DNA of 49,831 bases from Spongospora subterranea (GCA_900404475.1 OUQQ01000068.1:1-49831); one strand, 5' to 3'. Counted from the stretch's first letter, positions 10,410 through 21,236 are shown. Numbers and translations are program-made. The notes: generated by a model not told the origin, from the sequence alone.

Positions 10410-10907
10410 CTATTTGCGCCTCCGTCCATATGCATGCTTCCGGCTATAAAACGCTTGGATATAAGCGGGAGGTGATGGAGGCGATGGGGGAGATTCTCGA
10501 TCACTGATGGTCGACGCTGATTCATCGGACATGTACGACCGAAGATAATGCCAGGAGTTCCCCAGGATCACCGCCATCTGTTTCAGCGACGACAGCGACC
10601 GGTCCATTCGCGTCCCAACATGGTCTTCCTTGGTCCTGTTCGGCACGATCCCTTGTGTGACCCAGTTATATCGGACACGGCTCCATCCGGCGTGATCTTC
10701 GGCATCGAGGATCTCCTCGTCCTCCTCCATGCTGATCGAATCGCCGCTGTCCTCGTCGGTTGCCCCGAGGTCGATCTCAGCGGGGACCCAGTTTCGATCC
10801 AGCGACCAATCCCCAACGGCACCGTTATCTGTGACATTCGCCCAGGTTCCGTCGATATTCGGCTGTAAATCGCACGCGTTTCCCCATTCCTCGGACAGAT
10901 CCGCCAT
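10410..10907 (-). CDS. Hypothetical acidic protein
   Basis: A 165-residue single-exon frame with a good Met start. The first 70 residues are acidic and Asn/Trp-containing (SMEEDEEILDAEDH). The middle has a conserved-looking aromatic segment (GWSRVRYNWVTQG). The end is Pro/Ser-rich followed by a basic YGRRRK tail that could serve as a nuclear signal. No membrane segment. Family not recognised. Both antisense frames are open but less protein-like. Confidence 0.5.
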   Translation of the reverse strand: MADLSEEWGNACDLQPNIDGTWANVTDNGAVGDWSLDRNWVPAEIDLGATDEDSGDSISMEEDEEILDAEDHAGWSRVRYNWVTQGIVPNRTKEDHVGTRMDRSLSSLKQMAVILGNSWHYLRSYMSDESASTISDRESPPSPPSPPAYIQAFYSRKHAYGRRRK

Positions 10908-11216
10908 GATCGCGAGTCCCCCTCGAACCGCTGATCGTCCAGGCAGATGATCTTCGGACGTTCAGATTAGAGAATGATTCTCCGACGTTGCACTGTACCG
11001 ACTACCGACGCAAAACCTAATCACTGGACACGGCGCCATGGCACTAGGGTTTTTTGAGGGCGTCCCCCCCATTCCCACTACACTTAAAATGGCGAAACAA
11101 GATCAATTTCCAAAGCGCTTTGAGAGAAACAGACGAATCAGTGTAGATGCTGTTATAAGTAGATATACGTGTTTGAAGGACGATACGCGATCGCTCAAAA
11201 GTGCAATGTGGAAGTT

Positions 11217-11626
11217 TTAAAGGTTACTTGGTGGTGTAGAGAAGATCGTACCCTGTACCAGAGGCGGAACCATGGTCCATATGTCGTGCTGATGATTACG
11301 TGAATGATTTCTGAGCGTTGATTTTAAATTGCACATTCTGACTGTAAAACCTGCCAATTTGGGGGAGAGGCCATTGTTGGGGAAATAAGTCAACGCATGT
11401 GATCCGTGTTCAATCGCTACCGAACTGTGTATGAGGTGAAACAACTAGGTGAAACAACTATGTACTGTATTTGGTCTACAATGAACGACGTAAGGATCTG
11501 GCCCGAACCAGTTCCCCCATGATGACCACAATCATTCAATCGTGGCACAAAACGCACTGTTATTTGCTTAGCCTGGTAAACGCTGTCCCAGCCACGAAGT
11601 TTGTGAGGTGATATTGGAATACCCAT
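11217..11626 (-). CDS. Hypothetical spliced protein (122 aa)
   Basis: Two exons, 11626-11466 and 11424-11217, joined across a 41-nt GT-AG intron that contains a duplicated TTGTTTCACCT word. The joint keeps one frame from MGIPISPHKLRGWDSVYQ to the stop. The protein is mixed in composition with no membrane segment and no motif that I recognise. Further upstream exons are possible. Confidence 0.4.
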
Positions 11627-11969
11627 TCTGGCCTTCAATCAACCATTTTTCAATAGCAAATTTCCCGGTGGATCAACTACAAATTAACGGGAGTTGGCCA
11701 CAAATTAACCCGTATCCACTGCATTTATCAGTGTTCGCATTTGATCTGTTGACAAAACCCCCCGATGGTCCATACGCCTAATCGGGGAGCATTCCTTCGC
11801 TTCGATCAGGCACATCCCGAAGATAGTTCGTTCGCTTGTTGGCTGGCCAACGACACCCTGTCAGGTTGAGTTGACTGTCGCCATCCTCATGTTGACTGGC
11901 GCCCTGTGTAGTATCGCCATCCGCGGTTGGCCATTGCCGTCACTGATAAATGTGTTGTGGTGTTCGGGA

Positions 11970-12668
11970 ATGGCGCGCCCGTTCATAGCGTGTCTTGCCG
12001 TTCTCGGAAGGCAGGTAATTGCCCTTCGTCACCAGTCCATGCCAAGGCACCGATTGATATTTGGGCTCAGCCTCAGCACAATCCGTTATTCGTTCGCGTG
12101 TTTGGCAAGCGTGATCAGCTCACGTTCCATTATTATGTCCATTATGCAATCGATATTATTGAGGAAAAACGTAGAACATGATCCATTCTCTCCTGGAAGA
12201 ATCGTCTAATCGCCAAACTGTAGTGGAATCCATTAGGGGGAACAGTACTGTGCCTTTGGACAAATATTTAGGAGTTTTATGCCCTATCGACGAATATAAA
12301 GTGTCAGTACTTTTCCAGTAAATGTTCATAATTTTTTGAATTTCTTCTGCGTTTTGCAGTTATGGCTATATCACAATTTCGGATATAAAATTTGTTGTCG
12401 TTGTCGAGGATGTCTTCAACTGGGAGGCAGATATCAAATCGGTTAGCGAAGATGCACTCTGTAGCAGGTTGGATCCTAAATCTATTCTTGTAAACATGTG
12501 CAGTTATTCCGTTGGCTTCATGGACTATATGTTGACGTTCTCTTGAACCCATTTACTGTCCTCGACCAACCCATCGTATCGCGTCGCTTCGCTGCTGAAA
12601 TTGATAAAGTCATTGGGTCGCATGAAAGCATTTTCAAGACAAGGACCTCGAATGTATCATCTCCATAA
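11970..12668 (+). CDS. TRAPPC2L: TRAPP complex subunit 2-like
   Basis: Five exons, 11970-12014, 12077-12170, 12224-12302, 12360-12441 and 12504-12668, give 154 residues, close to the usual 139-150. The longin-fold landmarks are all visible. They are an N-terminal strand FIACLAVLGRQ, then NPLFVRVF, LTFHYYVHYAIDIIEEK, YLGVLCPIDEYKVYGYI with KFVVVVED, and the C-terminal LFRWLHGLYVDVLLNPF. TRAPPC2L is a core subunit of the tethering complex that acts as a Rab guanine-nucleotide exchange factor in ER-Golgi and Golgi traffic. The acceptor at 12076 was chosen over 12070 because it aligns with the family without a gap. Introns are 53-62 nt. Confidence 0.92.
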
Positions 12669-12689
12669 ACCATGATTAAGTGAAAATGC

Positions 12690-13402
12690 CAACGCTTTTT
12701 TGCCATGATGAGATGTCATCAACAATCGATACCTCCATCGGTTCACCAATGCGACATTGTACTATTCTCAAATACGTGACAAGAATAATGTCAACGACGG
12801 CCGATCGGAATCGGCTGCGAAAGCGGTGAATGATTTCCCTATGCTTTGTTTCATCAATTGCCTGGAGATAAGTATATGGTGAGAAATTCAAATGAATTGA
12901 GTTTCGAGCTCTAGTTTTTAACGTTCGAGGACTCGCCAGGTGGAGATGATGATGATGGTCCAGTTGGTGGCAGCAAATGCATCGCCAAACAGTGAACATT
13001 GGCGGCTTCCGTTCATCACCGTTGCTTGCACAACAGGGCAACAAATGACGGCTGACCCCATGTCGTGGAACTGCTGAAAATTCATCTGTCGGGGTCGTCA
13101 TACGTTTTCAAGACTATGAAATCAGTGTCGCCATAATCGGGTATTTTGACGAACGGGACGAACTATTGATTCTGATTTCGGTGCTCAATCTTATAAAATA
13201 ACCCGTTTTGGTGATGACGCCAGCAGCAGCAGTTCCGTGATGTTCTTGGCACCTTGATTTTTCCTCTACACTTCCAGCTGACGCGTAGGATTGATAAACC
13301 TCTGAACAAATATGTCCACGATGCCAATTTTATGGAGATTCGGGAGAAGGTTGCCGTCTCAACACATTTCATTCAAAATTTGGCTGGCACCCAAACAAAA
13401 TG
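12690..13402 (+). CDS. Unrecognised multi-exon gene
   Basis: Plus-strand coding blocks lie at about 12720-12870 (with RYLHRFTNATLYYSQIRDK), 12940-12955 (Asp-rich), 13105-13180 (VIRFQDYEISVAIIGYF) and 13224-13402 (LGTLIFPLHFQLTRRIDK to QNLAGTQTK and a stop). The last intron, about 13181-13223, has clean GT-AG ends and keeps frame. The earlier joints and the start codon are unresolved, because one block has an in-frame stop just upstream without a nearby acceptor. The composition is clearly protein-like with mixed strands and helices, but I cannot name the family. A minus-strand frame at 12676-13101 overlaps and competes for the first block. The gene lies just 3' of TRAPPC2L. Confidence 0.45.
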
Positions 13403-13404
13403 AC

Positions 13405-14044
13405 CACCGAATGCATAAACGCGTGAATTTATCAAACCAGATCTAGCACCGAATAGAATTGTTTCTTGTCTCGGAAGGGAAGCCTAATCAACGGCACCGC
13501 AAGCAGGCAAAGTCCATGGGTCCATGGAATTCCTTTGTTTCTATAGCGATGTTCAACCCCTCGCCTTCCGCAACGCCTTTTGAAAACCGTTGCCGGTCAT
13601 ATAAATTATTGTCGTTTTTCAAATGGGGCATTGATCACAGAAGGAGACGCGCGCCCTGATGAGATCGAGCTGACCAGAAAAAATGACTGACAGAAATAGA
13701 CAAGTTGCTGGCCATCGTGAAGCCAGATGGTATCAAGAGGGTTTTGATCACAACCACAAGGGGCAGGGTGATTCTTCCAGTAGGAAGATCTGTAAACGCG
13801 TTGCAATGAGGGCGTTTGCCCAGTTGCGCCATGGTTTCAAACCATTGAGCCACGACGCGAAAACGTTTGCCGTCAGCGAAATAATCACATTCGTGCACGG
13901 TAGGTTGGCAACGACAGATACATTTTAGCGCCACGTGCCCCTTGGTCATTCTCCACGTCGTTGTGTTACATCTACGGACGTGGCGGTAAGTTCGATACGG
14001 GTGATCCGGTGATTCCGGTCTGATCACGGGCGAAACACCGAACA
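13405..14044. other. No gene resolved
   Basis: Long open frames exist on both strands from 13635 to 14045, but none can be assigned. A short plus-strand stretch near 13700 reads LLAIVKPDGIKR, which resembles the start of nucleoside diphosphate kinases. The rest of that domain is not found, so it is not called. Confidence 0.4.
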
Positions 14045-15593
14045 ATGCCAGTTCTAGATGACGGCCAGCTTAGAGCCCTGGCCAAATACCAGTACTCGTC
14101 CGGTCTGTATGGGTATATTGACACGATCATGACGCCATTCTGGAACTGGGCTGTCACCCTTCTACCCATGACATTAGCGTAATCCTCCCCCGTTTTTTTT
14201 TCCATGCCGCGCTCGCTCCGTTGTTCATCGATATCTCAGTCCGAATCTAGTCACCCTTCTTGCCTTACTATTCATGTCGCTGGCGGCGGTGCTCGTGGCG
14301 ACGAAATCGCCCATGTTGACCGATCCGCTACCACCATGGGTGTTGGTTTATTCGGCAACATCGCTGTTTATCTATCAAACATTAGACGCTATCGATGGTA
14401 AACAAGCTCGCCGTACCAAATCTTCATCTGCTCTTGGCCAGTTGTTTGATCATGGGTAAAATATCCACATTCGTCTGAGATTGTTTCCTGATTCTTCAGT
14501 ATGACAGATGTGATTCGATCAACATCACCCTTATAATTGTTTGCATCGGCGGCTGTATTTGTGCCGGTGATGATCCGAAGATGATCGCCGCCCTGTTCGT
14601 TGTCAGCGTCCTTCCTTTCTACATGGTATAAAAAAGAACCACGATTCTCTACCAACAACGCGATTCGTTGAACTCTTTTTAGGCCAACTGGGAAGAATAT
14701 CAGACGGGTAATCTACTTTCAATAATGGGCATTGCTGTTGGCGTAATCGTGAACGTTCAGGTATAATGCGTTTTGGAAAACTGGGCGTCACTGAAGCGCA
14801 ACACATCATCATCGCCATGATGCTAACATCGGCACTGTTCGGTGCGTTAGGTTCCGAAACGCAGCGTATCTCTGATTTACTTACTGCAGGACCGCAAATA
14901 TGGAAGGCAACTGTGTTCGGATGGGAATGGAGGCAGATTTGGCTCACAATCGCGACTGCGGGGTCCGGTTTCAGCACAGTAGAGAAGTGTGCTTCATCAA
15001 TGATGCACCGTCGTTTACTCAGTGATTCTGTCCAGCGTTCTGCACGTGTTTTGCCAAAACACATCGCAATTGTTGCCCTCGCATAGCAGATCTGTCGCCG
15101 TCGCCCAAGTCCTTCAGTTTGCGTCTTTCGTTATTCTCACTGTTCTTTGGATGCTTAGTCCACAGCAAGCGATATTGTTTAAGGTACCTTGCATCCGGAT
15201 ATGTATTCTTAGCTGATTGTTGGTTTTGCGTTCAGTACCCGTTTTTAAGTCTGGTCACTGCGGGTGCGTCATTCTCGTACATGATCAATCGCCTTATCAT
15301 AGCACATGTCACACATTGTGATCGGTTCAACTCCAGTTTGAAAGTCCTGTGGCCATTGCCAATAGTATGATTGCCTGCTCGCGATGTTTCTCCTAAGATG
15401 CGTTTGTAATAATGGCAATTAGGTGACATTCCTCGCGTGGTTCGTAGTGTCAACCCGTTGGTTTTGGATCATGTTCCACCTGTACACATTGTACGTTGTT
15501 GCTATCTATTTCAGATTCGTCTATTCCGCTATCAATGAGATCTGCGCTTTTCTCAAGATCCAGCCCTTTTTTATAACACCCCGAACTAACTAA
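14045..15593 (+). CDS. CDP-alcohol phosphotransferase (choline/ethanolamine phosphotransferase)
   Basis: Nine exons, 14045-14178, 14240-14455, 14508-14625, 14683-14707, 14761-14850, 14890-about 14986, 15090-15183, 15236-15364 and 15423-15593, give about 357 residues. The catalytic signature DGx2ARx8Gx3Dx3D is complete at residues 97-119, split by intron 2. The N-terminal [11 protein letters not shown] and APNLVTL segments, and seven or more hydrophobic helices, match the CEPT/EPT family. This family transfers phosphocholine or phosphoethanolamine from its CDP form to diacylglycerol in the ER/Golgi membrane (Kennedy pathway). The donor ending exon 6 is uncertain (14962 or 14986). Exon 4 is 25 nt and intron 5 is only 39 nt. 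Confidence 0.92.
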
Positions 15594-15680
15594 ACTCCAA
15601 TCCTTGCAAGACAACTGTGAGCTCTTTATGGAGAATTTACGCCGAAATTCGATCAAATTTACATATTGTGTGGCACCGGG

Positions 15681-16856
15681 TTAGAAGCTGGAAACAATGC
15701 CATTTCCTGACACGACATCATGGTCTATGTCGTTTGCCCTATGATGATGTTGATGATGATGATGGTGGTCATGATGCCCTCCGATATGCAATCCATGCAA
15801 CAGATGGTGTTGCAACGGATGCACGGCGTCGTCGACCACTCCATCCATTCCCACCCCATCATAACCGTCTTCATAGTGATGCTCGACCCCATCTTCATAG
15901 TGGTGCCCGCCATCGTCATCGTCATCGTCGTAATCGCCTGGGTGATCATGAAGGTGAAGGTGATGATGATGATGATGATGATGAAGACTGTCGTGATTCC
16001 ACCTGTGTCTCATGCCGAATGGGCTTATTCCCCCTAACATACCAAACATACTTCCGAACGGGCGCACTCTTGTCGGCAGCAAAGATGTTGGCGTTGTTGT
16101 CGGTGGAGCCGACGCAACCGTTGTTGGCTGAGTTGATGTCGTGGTCGTTGGTTGAGTTGGTGTTACCGTCGTTGGCTGAGTTGATGTCGTGGTCGTTGGT
16201 TGAGTTGGTGTTACCGTCGCTGGTTGAGTTGGTGTCACAGTTGTTGTTGTTGGTGGAGTTGGTGTCACCGTCCTTGGCTGAGTTGATGTTACCGTCGTTG
16301 GCCGAGATGGTGTCACCGTTGTTGGCTGGGTTGGTGTCACCGTCGGTGGCTCCAACGGTGTGTCCGTTGTTTGTAGTGCTGGTGTTGTCACCGTCGTCGT
16401 AGACGGAACTGGTACAGAAGCATCTGTAGTTGGCGGTGGCTGCAGCAAGCGAGTTGGAGTGATTGGAGCACTTGAGTTCGGTTGGAGAGTTGTAATTGTG
16501 GGATTAGATGAATTTAATTGAGATGGCTCCGGTGGTAACTCAAGCGGTTGATCCAAAGGGACCTCGGGAGCGGGCGGGTTTGGAGTTGTTAACATCTCTG
16601 GGTCCGTTGGCGATGGTAATGGAGATTCAGAAATCAACGGTGAATTTGGCGTTTCCACTACGTCTTCTGGCGTCGTCGTTGTTGTAGTGACAGTAATCGT
16701 ATCGGGATCACCATTGGTGAACTCTACGGTCGGACCGACATCATCCACGACAATCTCAGGGTCGGGGTTGTCAAGAGGGTCCGGGTCTGCGTCTGGAACA
16801 GGTTGTGCCAAACTAACCCCGATTAGACAAACGACCGTGAAATGTCTCCAACTCAT
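15681..16856 (-). CDS. Secreted mucin-like protein with His/Asp-rich C-terminal tail
   Basis: A single open frame of 391 residues from the Met at 16856 (longer forms start at 16868 or 16943). The start was chosen because it gives a short signal peptide (about residues 1-18, SWRHFTVVCLIGVSLA). A Pro/Asp/Thr-rich region follows, then about 110 residues of Thr/Pro repeats of the TTVTPTQP type, likely O-glycosylated. After a short linker with FGMLGGISPFGM come about 90 residues made almost entirely of His, Asp, Glu, Gly and Tyr, including runs of eight His and six Asp. The tail could bind metal ions such as zinc, copper or nickel, or respond to pH; that is inference. No intron interrupts it, unlike most neighbours. 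Confidence 0.75.
   Translation of the reverse strand: MSWRHFTVVCLIGVSLAQPVPDADPDPLDNPDPEIVVDDVGPTVEFTNGDPDTITVTTTTTTPEDVVETPNSPLISESPLPSPTDPEMLTTPNPPAPEVPLDQPLELPPEPSQLNSSNPTITTLQPNSSAPITPTRLLQPPPTTDASVPVPSTTTVTTPALQTTDTPLEPPTVTPTQPTTVTPSRPTTVTSTQPRTVTPTPPTTTTVTPTQPATVTPTQPTTTTSTQPTTVTPTQPTTTTSTQPTTVASAPPTTTPTSLLPTRVRPFGSMFGMLGGISPFGMRHRWNHDSLHHHHHHHHLHLHDHPGDYDDDDDDGGHHYEDGVEHHYEDGYDGVGMDGVVDDAVHPLQHHLLHGLHIGGHHDHHHHHQHHHRANDIDHDVVSGNGIVSSF
16123..16218. repeat. 48-bp tandem repeat in mucin-like gene
   Basis: Two almost identical 48-bp units begin at 16123 and 16171, within a longer field of shorter Thr/Pro-coding repeats from about 16110 to 16400. They account for the repeated TPTQPTT segments of the protein. 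Confidence 0.8.
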
Positions 16857-17015
16857 CCCATTGACCATGTAGCAACCGACGTGCCGAGCAGGTCGTGTTT
16901 GAAGATGGTATTTTGTCCCGGTTTCAAGATATAACTTCAACATCCGTTTCCAATCAATCTAAAAACCAAATTCCGAGCATGACTCACCCACACGCTCGAT
17001 GCTTCACAACCAAGG

Positions 17016-17569
17016 TTATACGTCCGCCTGATATTCGGTGCGATCTGAACGATTGTTGATGGCTCCAGAATCCCGATTGCTGTTAGCGTAGATGACCATG
17101 ATTCTTGGAGATGGGTAGATAATGAAATACCGATATTGGCTTGGTCTGTGAGTGAATTGGAACACACTCCAGCAACAAATCAAGACAGGCAATATTGAGA
17201 ATATCTCGAGCACAACACCGCACACCCTAAGAACTGGGTTGATTTTCCGGAGAGTTTTTCACTTTCATGACGTGATCTATCAAGGGCTTGTGGGATATCC
17301 ATACGTGCAAGGCCTGCAACAGCATCTGACGTCGCAGCTTCACCTCGATCACAGGGAAATCCGGGCTTATTGAGCCAGATAGAAAAAATCCCCCTTGGGG
17401 CGCTACAGAAGGTCAATTGGGAAACGGTGGCGGAACCGTTCAGAAACCCATTTTCGCATTCGTAGCGTTCTGCTATGGCGTCGACGCGTTGGTAGTTGGG
17501 ATGCTCTGGGAGCGGCGCGGCGATATAATACTTTGCAAAGGCGCTACGAAAATACATGATGTCCCTCAT
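17016..17569 (-). CDS. Putative membrane protein with Cys-containing N-terminal region
   Basis: Two exons, 17569-17305 and 17233-17016, with a GTATGG donor and a CCCAG acceptor, give 160 residues in one frame. Residues 1-85 contain four spaced cysteines and an Asn-Gly-Ser sequon (FLNGSATVSQLTFC). A long hydrophobic segment spans the junction (about 83-108, ALLRVCGVVLEIFSILPVLICCW). The rest is polar with aromatic residues and ends in an Asn/Arg/Asp-rich tail. The topology suggests an extracellular N-terminus and a cytosolic tail, but there is no obvious signal peptide. Upstream exons are possible. Family not recognised. Confidence 0.5.
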
Positions 17570-17653
17570 AGCTAATCAACGGACAGTCCTCTAATCCCAT
17601 AAAACTAGTGGGTTTATCATCATAAATTCGACAACAGCCATTTAAAGCGGCGA

Positions 17654-17686
17654 GGTCGGCTACTTCGCACCGCGCGGTAGCCGACC
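17654..17686. repeat. 10-bp perfect inverted repeat (hairpin)
   Basis: GGTCGGCTAC at 17654-17663 pairs exactly with 17677-17686 across a 13-nt GC-rich loop. It lies between the divergent starts of the membrane protein gene and the small plus-strand gene, so it could be regulatory. It is not part of a tRNA-like fold that I can see. Confidence 0.65.
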
Positions 17687-17772
17687 ATGCAGTCGTCGCG
17701 ATCTACCATGGGCGGGGTCACTCTTCCGTTCCTAATCGTTACTGCACAGAGTGGCGGTTGGCACCGGTAACG

Positions 17773-18051
17773 ATGTGCGATGGGTCATCTCATCTGTCAT
17801 CATCGGGTACACTCATCCTGGTAGTCCCATCATCGTCGTCCCGAGTTTGCTGTTGCAGTCAACGCTACCCCAAGGGCCGTGCCGATATTGACCCGGTAGA
17901 GTTGGGCAGTTGGCGCATCATTTTCCTAGTGTATCTTAGCTGTCTAACCTATCGGCATTTCCCCTTTCTCCAACAGAATATTCGCGATCGAGGAGAATCA
18001 TTCCCGAACGTGATCGAAAAACTGGATTACCGTCATTGCGATCTGTCATAG
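17773..18051 (+). CDS. Possible small spliced protein (65 aa)
   Basis: Exon 17773-17895, an 81-nt intron with GTAGAG donor and CAACAG acceptor, then exon 17977-18051. The second exon (RDRGESFPNVIEKLDYRH) and the end of the first (QRYPKGRADIDP) look coding, but the Ser-rich start does not. An alternative upstream exon in another frame is possible (VAVGTGNDVRWVISSVIIG). It ends 36 bp before the ALA synthase start. Confidence 0.3.
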   Translation: MCDGSSHLSSSGTLILVVPSSSSRVCCCSQRYPKGRADIDPVELGSWRIIFLVYLSCLTYRHFPFLQQNIRDRGESFPNVIEKLDYRHCDLS

Positions 18052-18087
18052 TTGATTGGGTCTCGCTGTGGGATCTTGTGGTCTACA

Positions 18088-20074
18088 ATGCCGCCTACAT
18101 TGAATCTGTTGTCTAATGCCAAGTTACTGGCTTGCCCGTTCCTGCGAGCCACGTCCGGCAACTTGACAGCTGCTAATCTGCCGTCACTGGTCGAATCATT
18201 AGGCAAGGCATGCTGTCCCTTCATTCAATCGGTGATGAAGGAAAACGAAGCGAAATCTCCTATTCATTTACAAAAGGTCACAATGCAGAGTTCAAAATGT
18301 GTTCCCCCAAACACGTCCTAAAGCAATGCTCTTTAGTGTTCCGGGTGCCCTGCTTCCGATGGGCTTCTACAGAAGTTGAAAACCGAGAGCTTGATCGATG
18401 AAAAGCTGAATCAAATTAAGTCGGAGGGGCGGTAATACACTCCGTTTTGCTTTTTTTTTCAAAACATTCTCAAACTGATACTGTTTTTATGGTACAGGTA
18501 TCGCGTTTTCTTCGACATTGACCGTTCGGTCGGACAGTTTCCCGCTGCAATCCACGAGAAGCGCGATGTCACCGTCTGGTGCAACAACGATTATCTGGGA
18601 ATGGGTCAGCACCCCGCGGTCGTATCTGCCATGCATTCGGCGATTGACACAGTATTTGGCCGACGACTCTTCATGGTTCGAGATTTGACAATCTCTTAAG
18701 GTTGGGGCTGGGGCTGGCGGTACGAGAAACATCTCTGGTACTTCTCACTTTCACAGCGAACTTGAGTCGGAGCTCGCTTCGCTCCATGGTCATGAGGCTT
18801 CGCTCGTCTTTTCCTCTGGTAATCAAGAAGGCACATGCGCTGTTTTTTCTCGCTCATGCACTTGTAGGCTACGTTGCTAACGATGCAGCGCTCTCTACCT
18901 TAGCTACGCTACTTCCAGGCGTTCATTTCTTCAGTGATGAGCTTAATCACGCCTCAATGATCGCCGGAATTCGTCGCAGTCGAGGTTATTCTGATTGTTT
19001 CTTTTTCTTGGCTTTCAATCTGAGTTGCCGACTGTTTTGCCATGCAGCAACAAAATCTGTGTTTCGTCACAATGATGTTGCACATCTAGAAGAATTGCTG
19101 TCCAAAGCTGATAAAGACGTCCCCAAGGTGGTGGTATTCGAGTCGGTTTACTCTATGGATGGCGATATTGCTGATATTGGTGCCATCTGCGACGTCGCCG
19201 AAAAATTCGGCGCACTGACATTCATTGACGAAGTATCTTCGAAAAATCTGAGCTTGGTCATTTTATGCCAATGCCTTTGCAGGTTCACGCTGTCGGATTG
19301 TATGGCCCAGAAGGTGCTGGAGTCGCTTCAAGGGACGGCCAAATGTCCCGTTTGTCAATGATATCAGGTTCTACAAGAATAGTTTATGGCTGCACGCACC
19401 TTCTTATCTTACTGATTTTAGGCACGTTGGGCAAGGCGTTCGGGTCATTCGGCGGATACGTTACTGGAACTGCTTCGATGATCGACGCTATTCGAAGTTA
19501 TGCTCCAGGATTCATCTTTACTACTGTATCACAAGTGTATGATTTATTGCGCTCTTAAAACTCATATGACAATTTAAGGCAATCCCACCTGCTGTTGCTG
19601 CCGCTTCGTTAGCAAGCATTCGCGTCCTACGAAGTGGCGATGGACGTATTCTGCGTTCACGACATCAAGTAATTATCCCTGCTTGTGACAATGCTGTTGT
19701 TTTTAAGCTATAACTTAGGAGCGTGCCTCTTTTTTGAAGACTATTCTTAAAGATGCTGGGTTGCCTGTAATCCAGTCAGAAAGCCATATTGTTCCAGTTA
19801 TCGTCGGCGATCCTGTAAGATGCAAAGCAGCGTCGGATATGCTCATGGACGATCATCGTCTTTACGCTCAAGTGAGTTCCACATTCGATCGTATCGTGTA
19901 CAGCACACTAATCCTTGTTTTTTTTAGCCCATTAATTATCCAACGGTTCCTCGAGGAACCGAACGTCTCCGGTTAACGCCTACACCTCTTCACGACGACG
20001 CTAAGATGTTTAAGCTTCGTGACGCCTTAGTGTCAGTCTGGCAGAATCTAGACTTACCAATCGCCGCCAATTAA
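18088..20074 (+). CDS. ALAS: 5-aminolevulinate synthase
   Basis: Eleven exons, 18088-18276, 18373-18431, 18498-18651, 18701-18818, 18868-18984, 19048-19232, 19283-19367, 19422-19525, 19579-19668, 19719-19871 and 19928-20074, give 466 residues. It condenses glycine and succinyl-CoA with pyridoxal phosphate, the first step of heme synthesis in the mitochondrial matrix. Landmarks are CNNDYLGMG, the glycine-rich [30 protein letters not shown], and GTLGKAFG with the PLP-binding Lys near 307. The C-terminal block [18 protein letters not shown] is present. The first 50 residues look like a mitochondrial presequence with two Cys-Pro-Phe motifs (residues 16 and 43), matching heme regulatory motifs that block import when heme is high. 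The first intron boundary is the least certain. Confidence 0.95.
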
Positions 20075-21236
20075 TGCTTCGCGTATGTGTTATACACTGT
20101 CCAATTTTGTTAAAGTCTTTCAGGTCTACATTGCTTTACCTTTGCCAGATTCAACGCCCTCGGTGAAATCGAGATTTTTATTTTCCGCTGGTGGAATCTG
20201 CAGATTGTGGTAACTAGGCTCTTGGCGCCAGGCGATTCTGGGACACACTTAGAGGTCGGATCTGGTCACGAAGGGGATGAACTCCACCGCGGATCATATA
20301 TCTGGTCAAACGGCGTTGAAAAATCTTTAACAGCAGTCCTAAACGCAGTCCTCGCCTCAAAATCGTCCTGCTTCCCGCATCGCTTTCGCCCCTGAACCAG
20401 GTTTTCGCCTTCAGCGCATACATTCTTGAACGATTTCCCGGGAATATTGCATGAACTTTTTTTCACCGTTGAATACGGAACCACCAACGCCAATCGATAT
20501 TCCGCTGGGAGAGACACTGTGAAGAGGAGATCGCTAATCCACAGATCTGATCCAGACCCCAGAACGTTTCGACTTTATTCTTTGGTGCCCCAGTAGTTCA
20601 ATGAGTTCATTTTCTTTTTCAGCGAAGCGACATAGGATTCGTCTACTACATCGTTGTGTCGAGCAATCTTATCATCTACAGGATGGTCCTGTACTTCATA
20701 AACACAGACGCCCTGAGACGATTTTGATGCATTTCTAAGGAAAGATCAGTAAAACTTCGGCTGGACAACGAGCTTGATTATCATGTCCCGCAAATAAAAG
20801 GTCAGGAATGCCATTTTTTGGGGCGTTTTGATCAATAGTTTCATTTGTGTATTAATGTGGAAAATAACAACCAACAGCCAGATTGGTGACGAGACTCAAA
20901 CGCAATTAACTGTTCAGAAGATTCATGCAATCTGAATTAGGGAACACGTTTGTGTCGATGGATCAATCGCATTTTCATACCGCTTTGGAACAATCACTGG
21001 AATTTGAACGAAAAAAAACGGAGAATTAATAAAAATTTCGTTGAAAATATTGTTGTTATGATATTGTTGGAGACAAAGAGGGACAAAACCAGGATATGAT
21101 TGTCGGCAAACAGATTCCGTTGTGGCGTAATCGTAAATCTCGTGTGACCTTTACCACGCACCGCTTCGGAGTTGGCCACAGATTTCCGGAGTCCGAATTT
21201 CGACGCCCAAAAGCATTGCCGGACGATCGCGACAAC
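20075..21236. other. Intergenic, no gene assigned
   Basis: Short open frames near 20207-20520 and 20994-21269 on either strand do not resemble known proteins or join into a longer chain. Part of the last stretch is the 5' flank of the methyltransferase gene. Confidence 0.4.

Noticed and set aside
12676..13101. 141-residue minus-strand frame
   Set aside because: It overlaps plus-strand blocks that splice into a longer chain, and its His/Arg-rich first half is not protein-like. Not fully excluded.
13690..13800. Nucleoside diphosphate kinase-like start (LLAIVKPDGIKR)
   Set aside because: The rest of the domain, including the catalytic His segment, is not found in any frame or plausible exon nearby, so the match is probably chance.
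15617..16402. 261-residue plus-strand frame opposite the mucin-like gene
   Set aside because: It is the mirror of the Thr/Pro and His/Asp repeats; low complexity keeps several frames open. The minus frame has a signal peptide and a sensible domain order.
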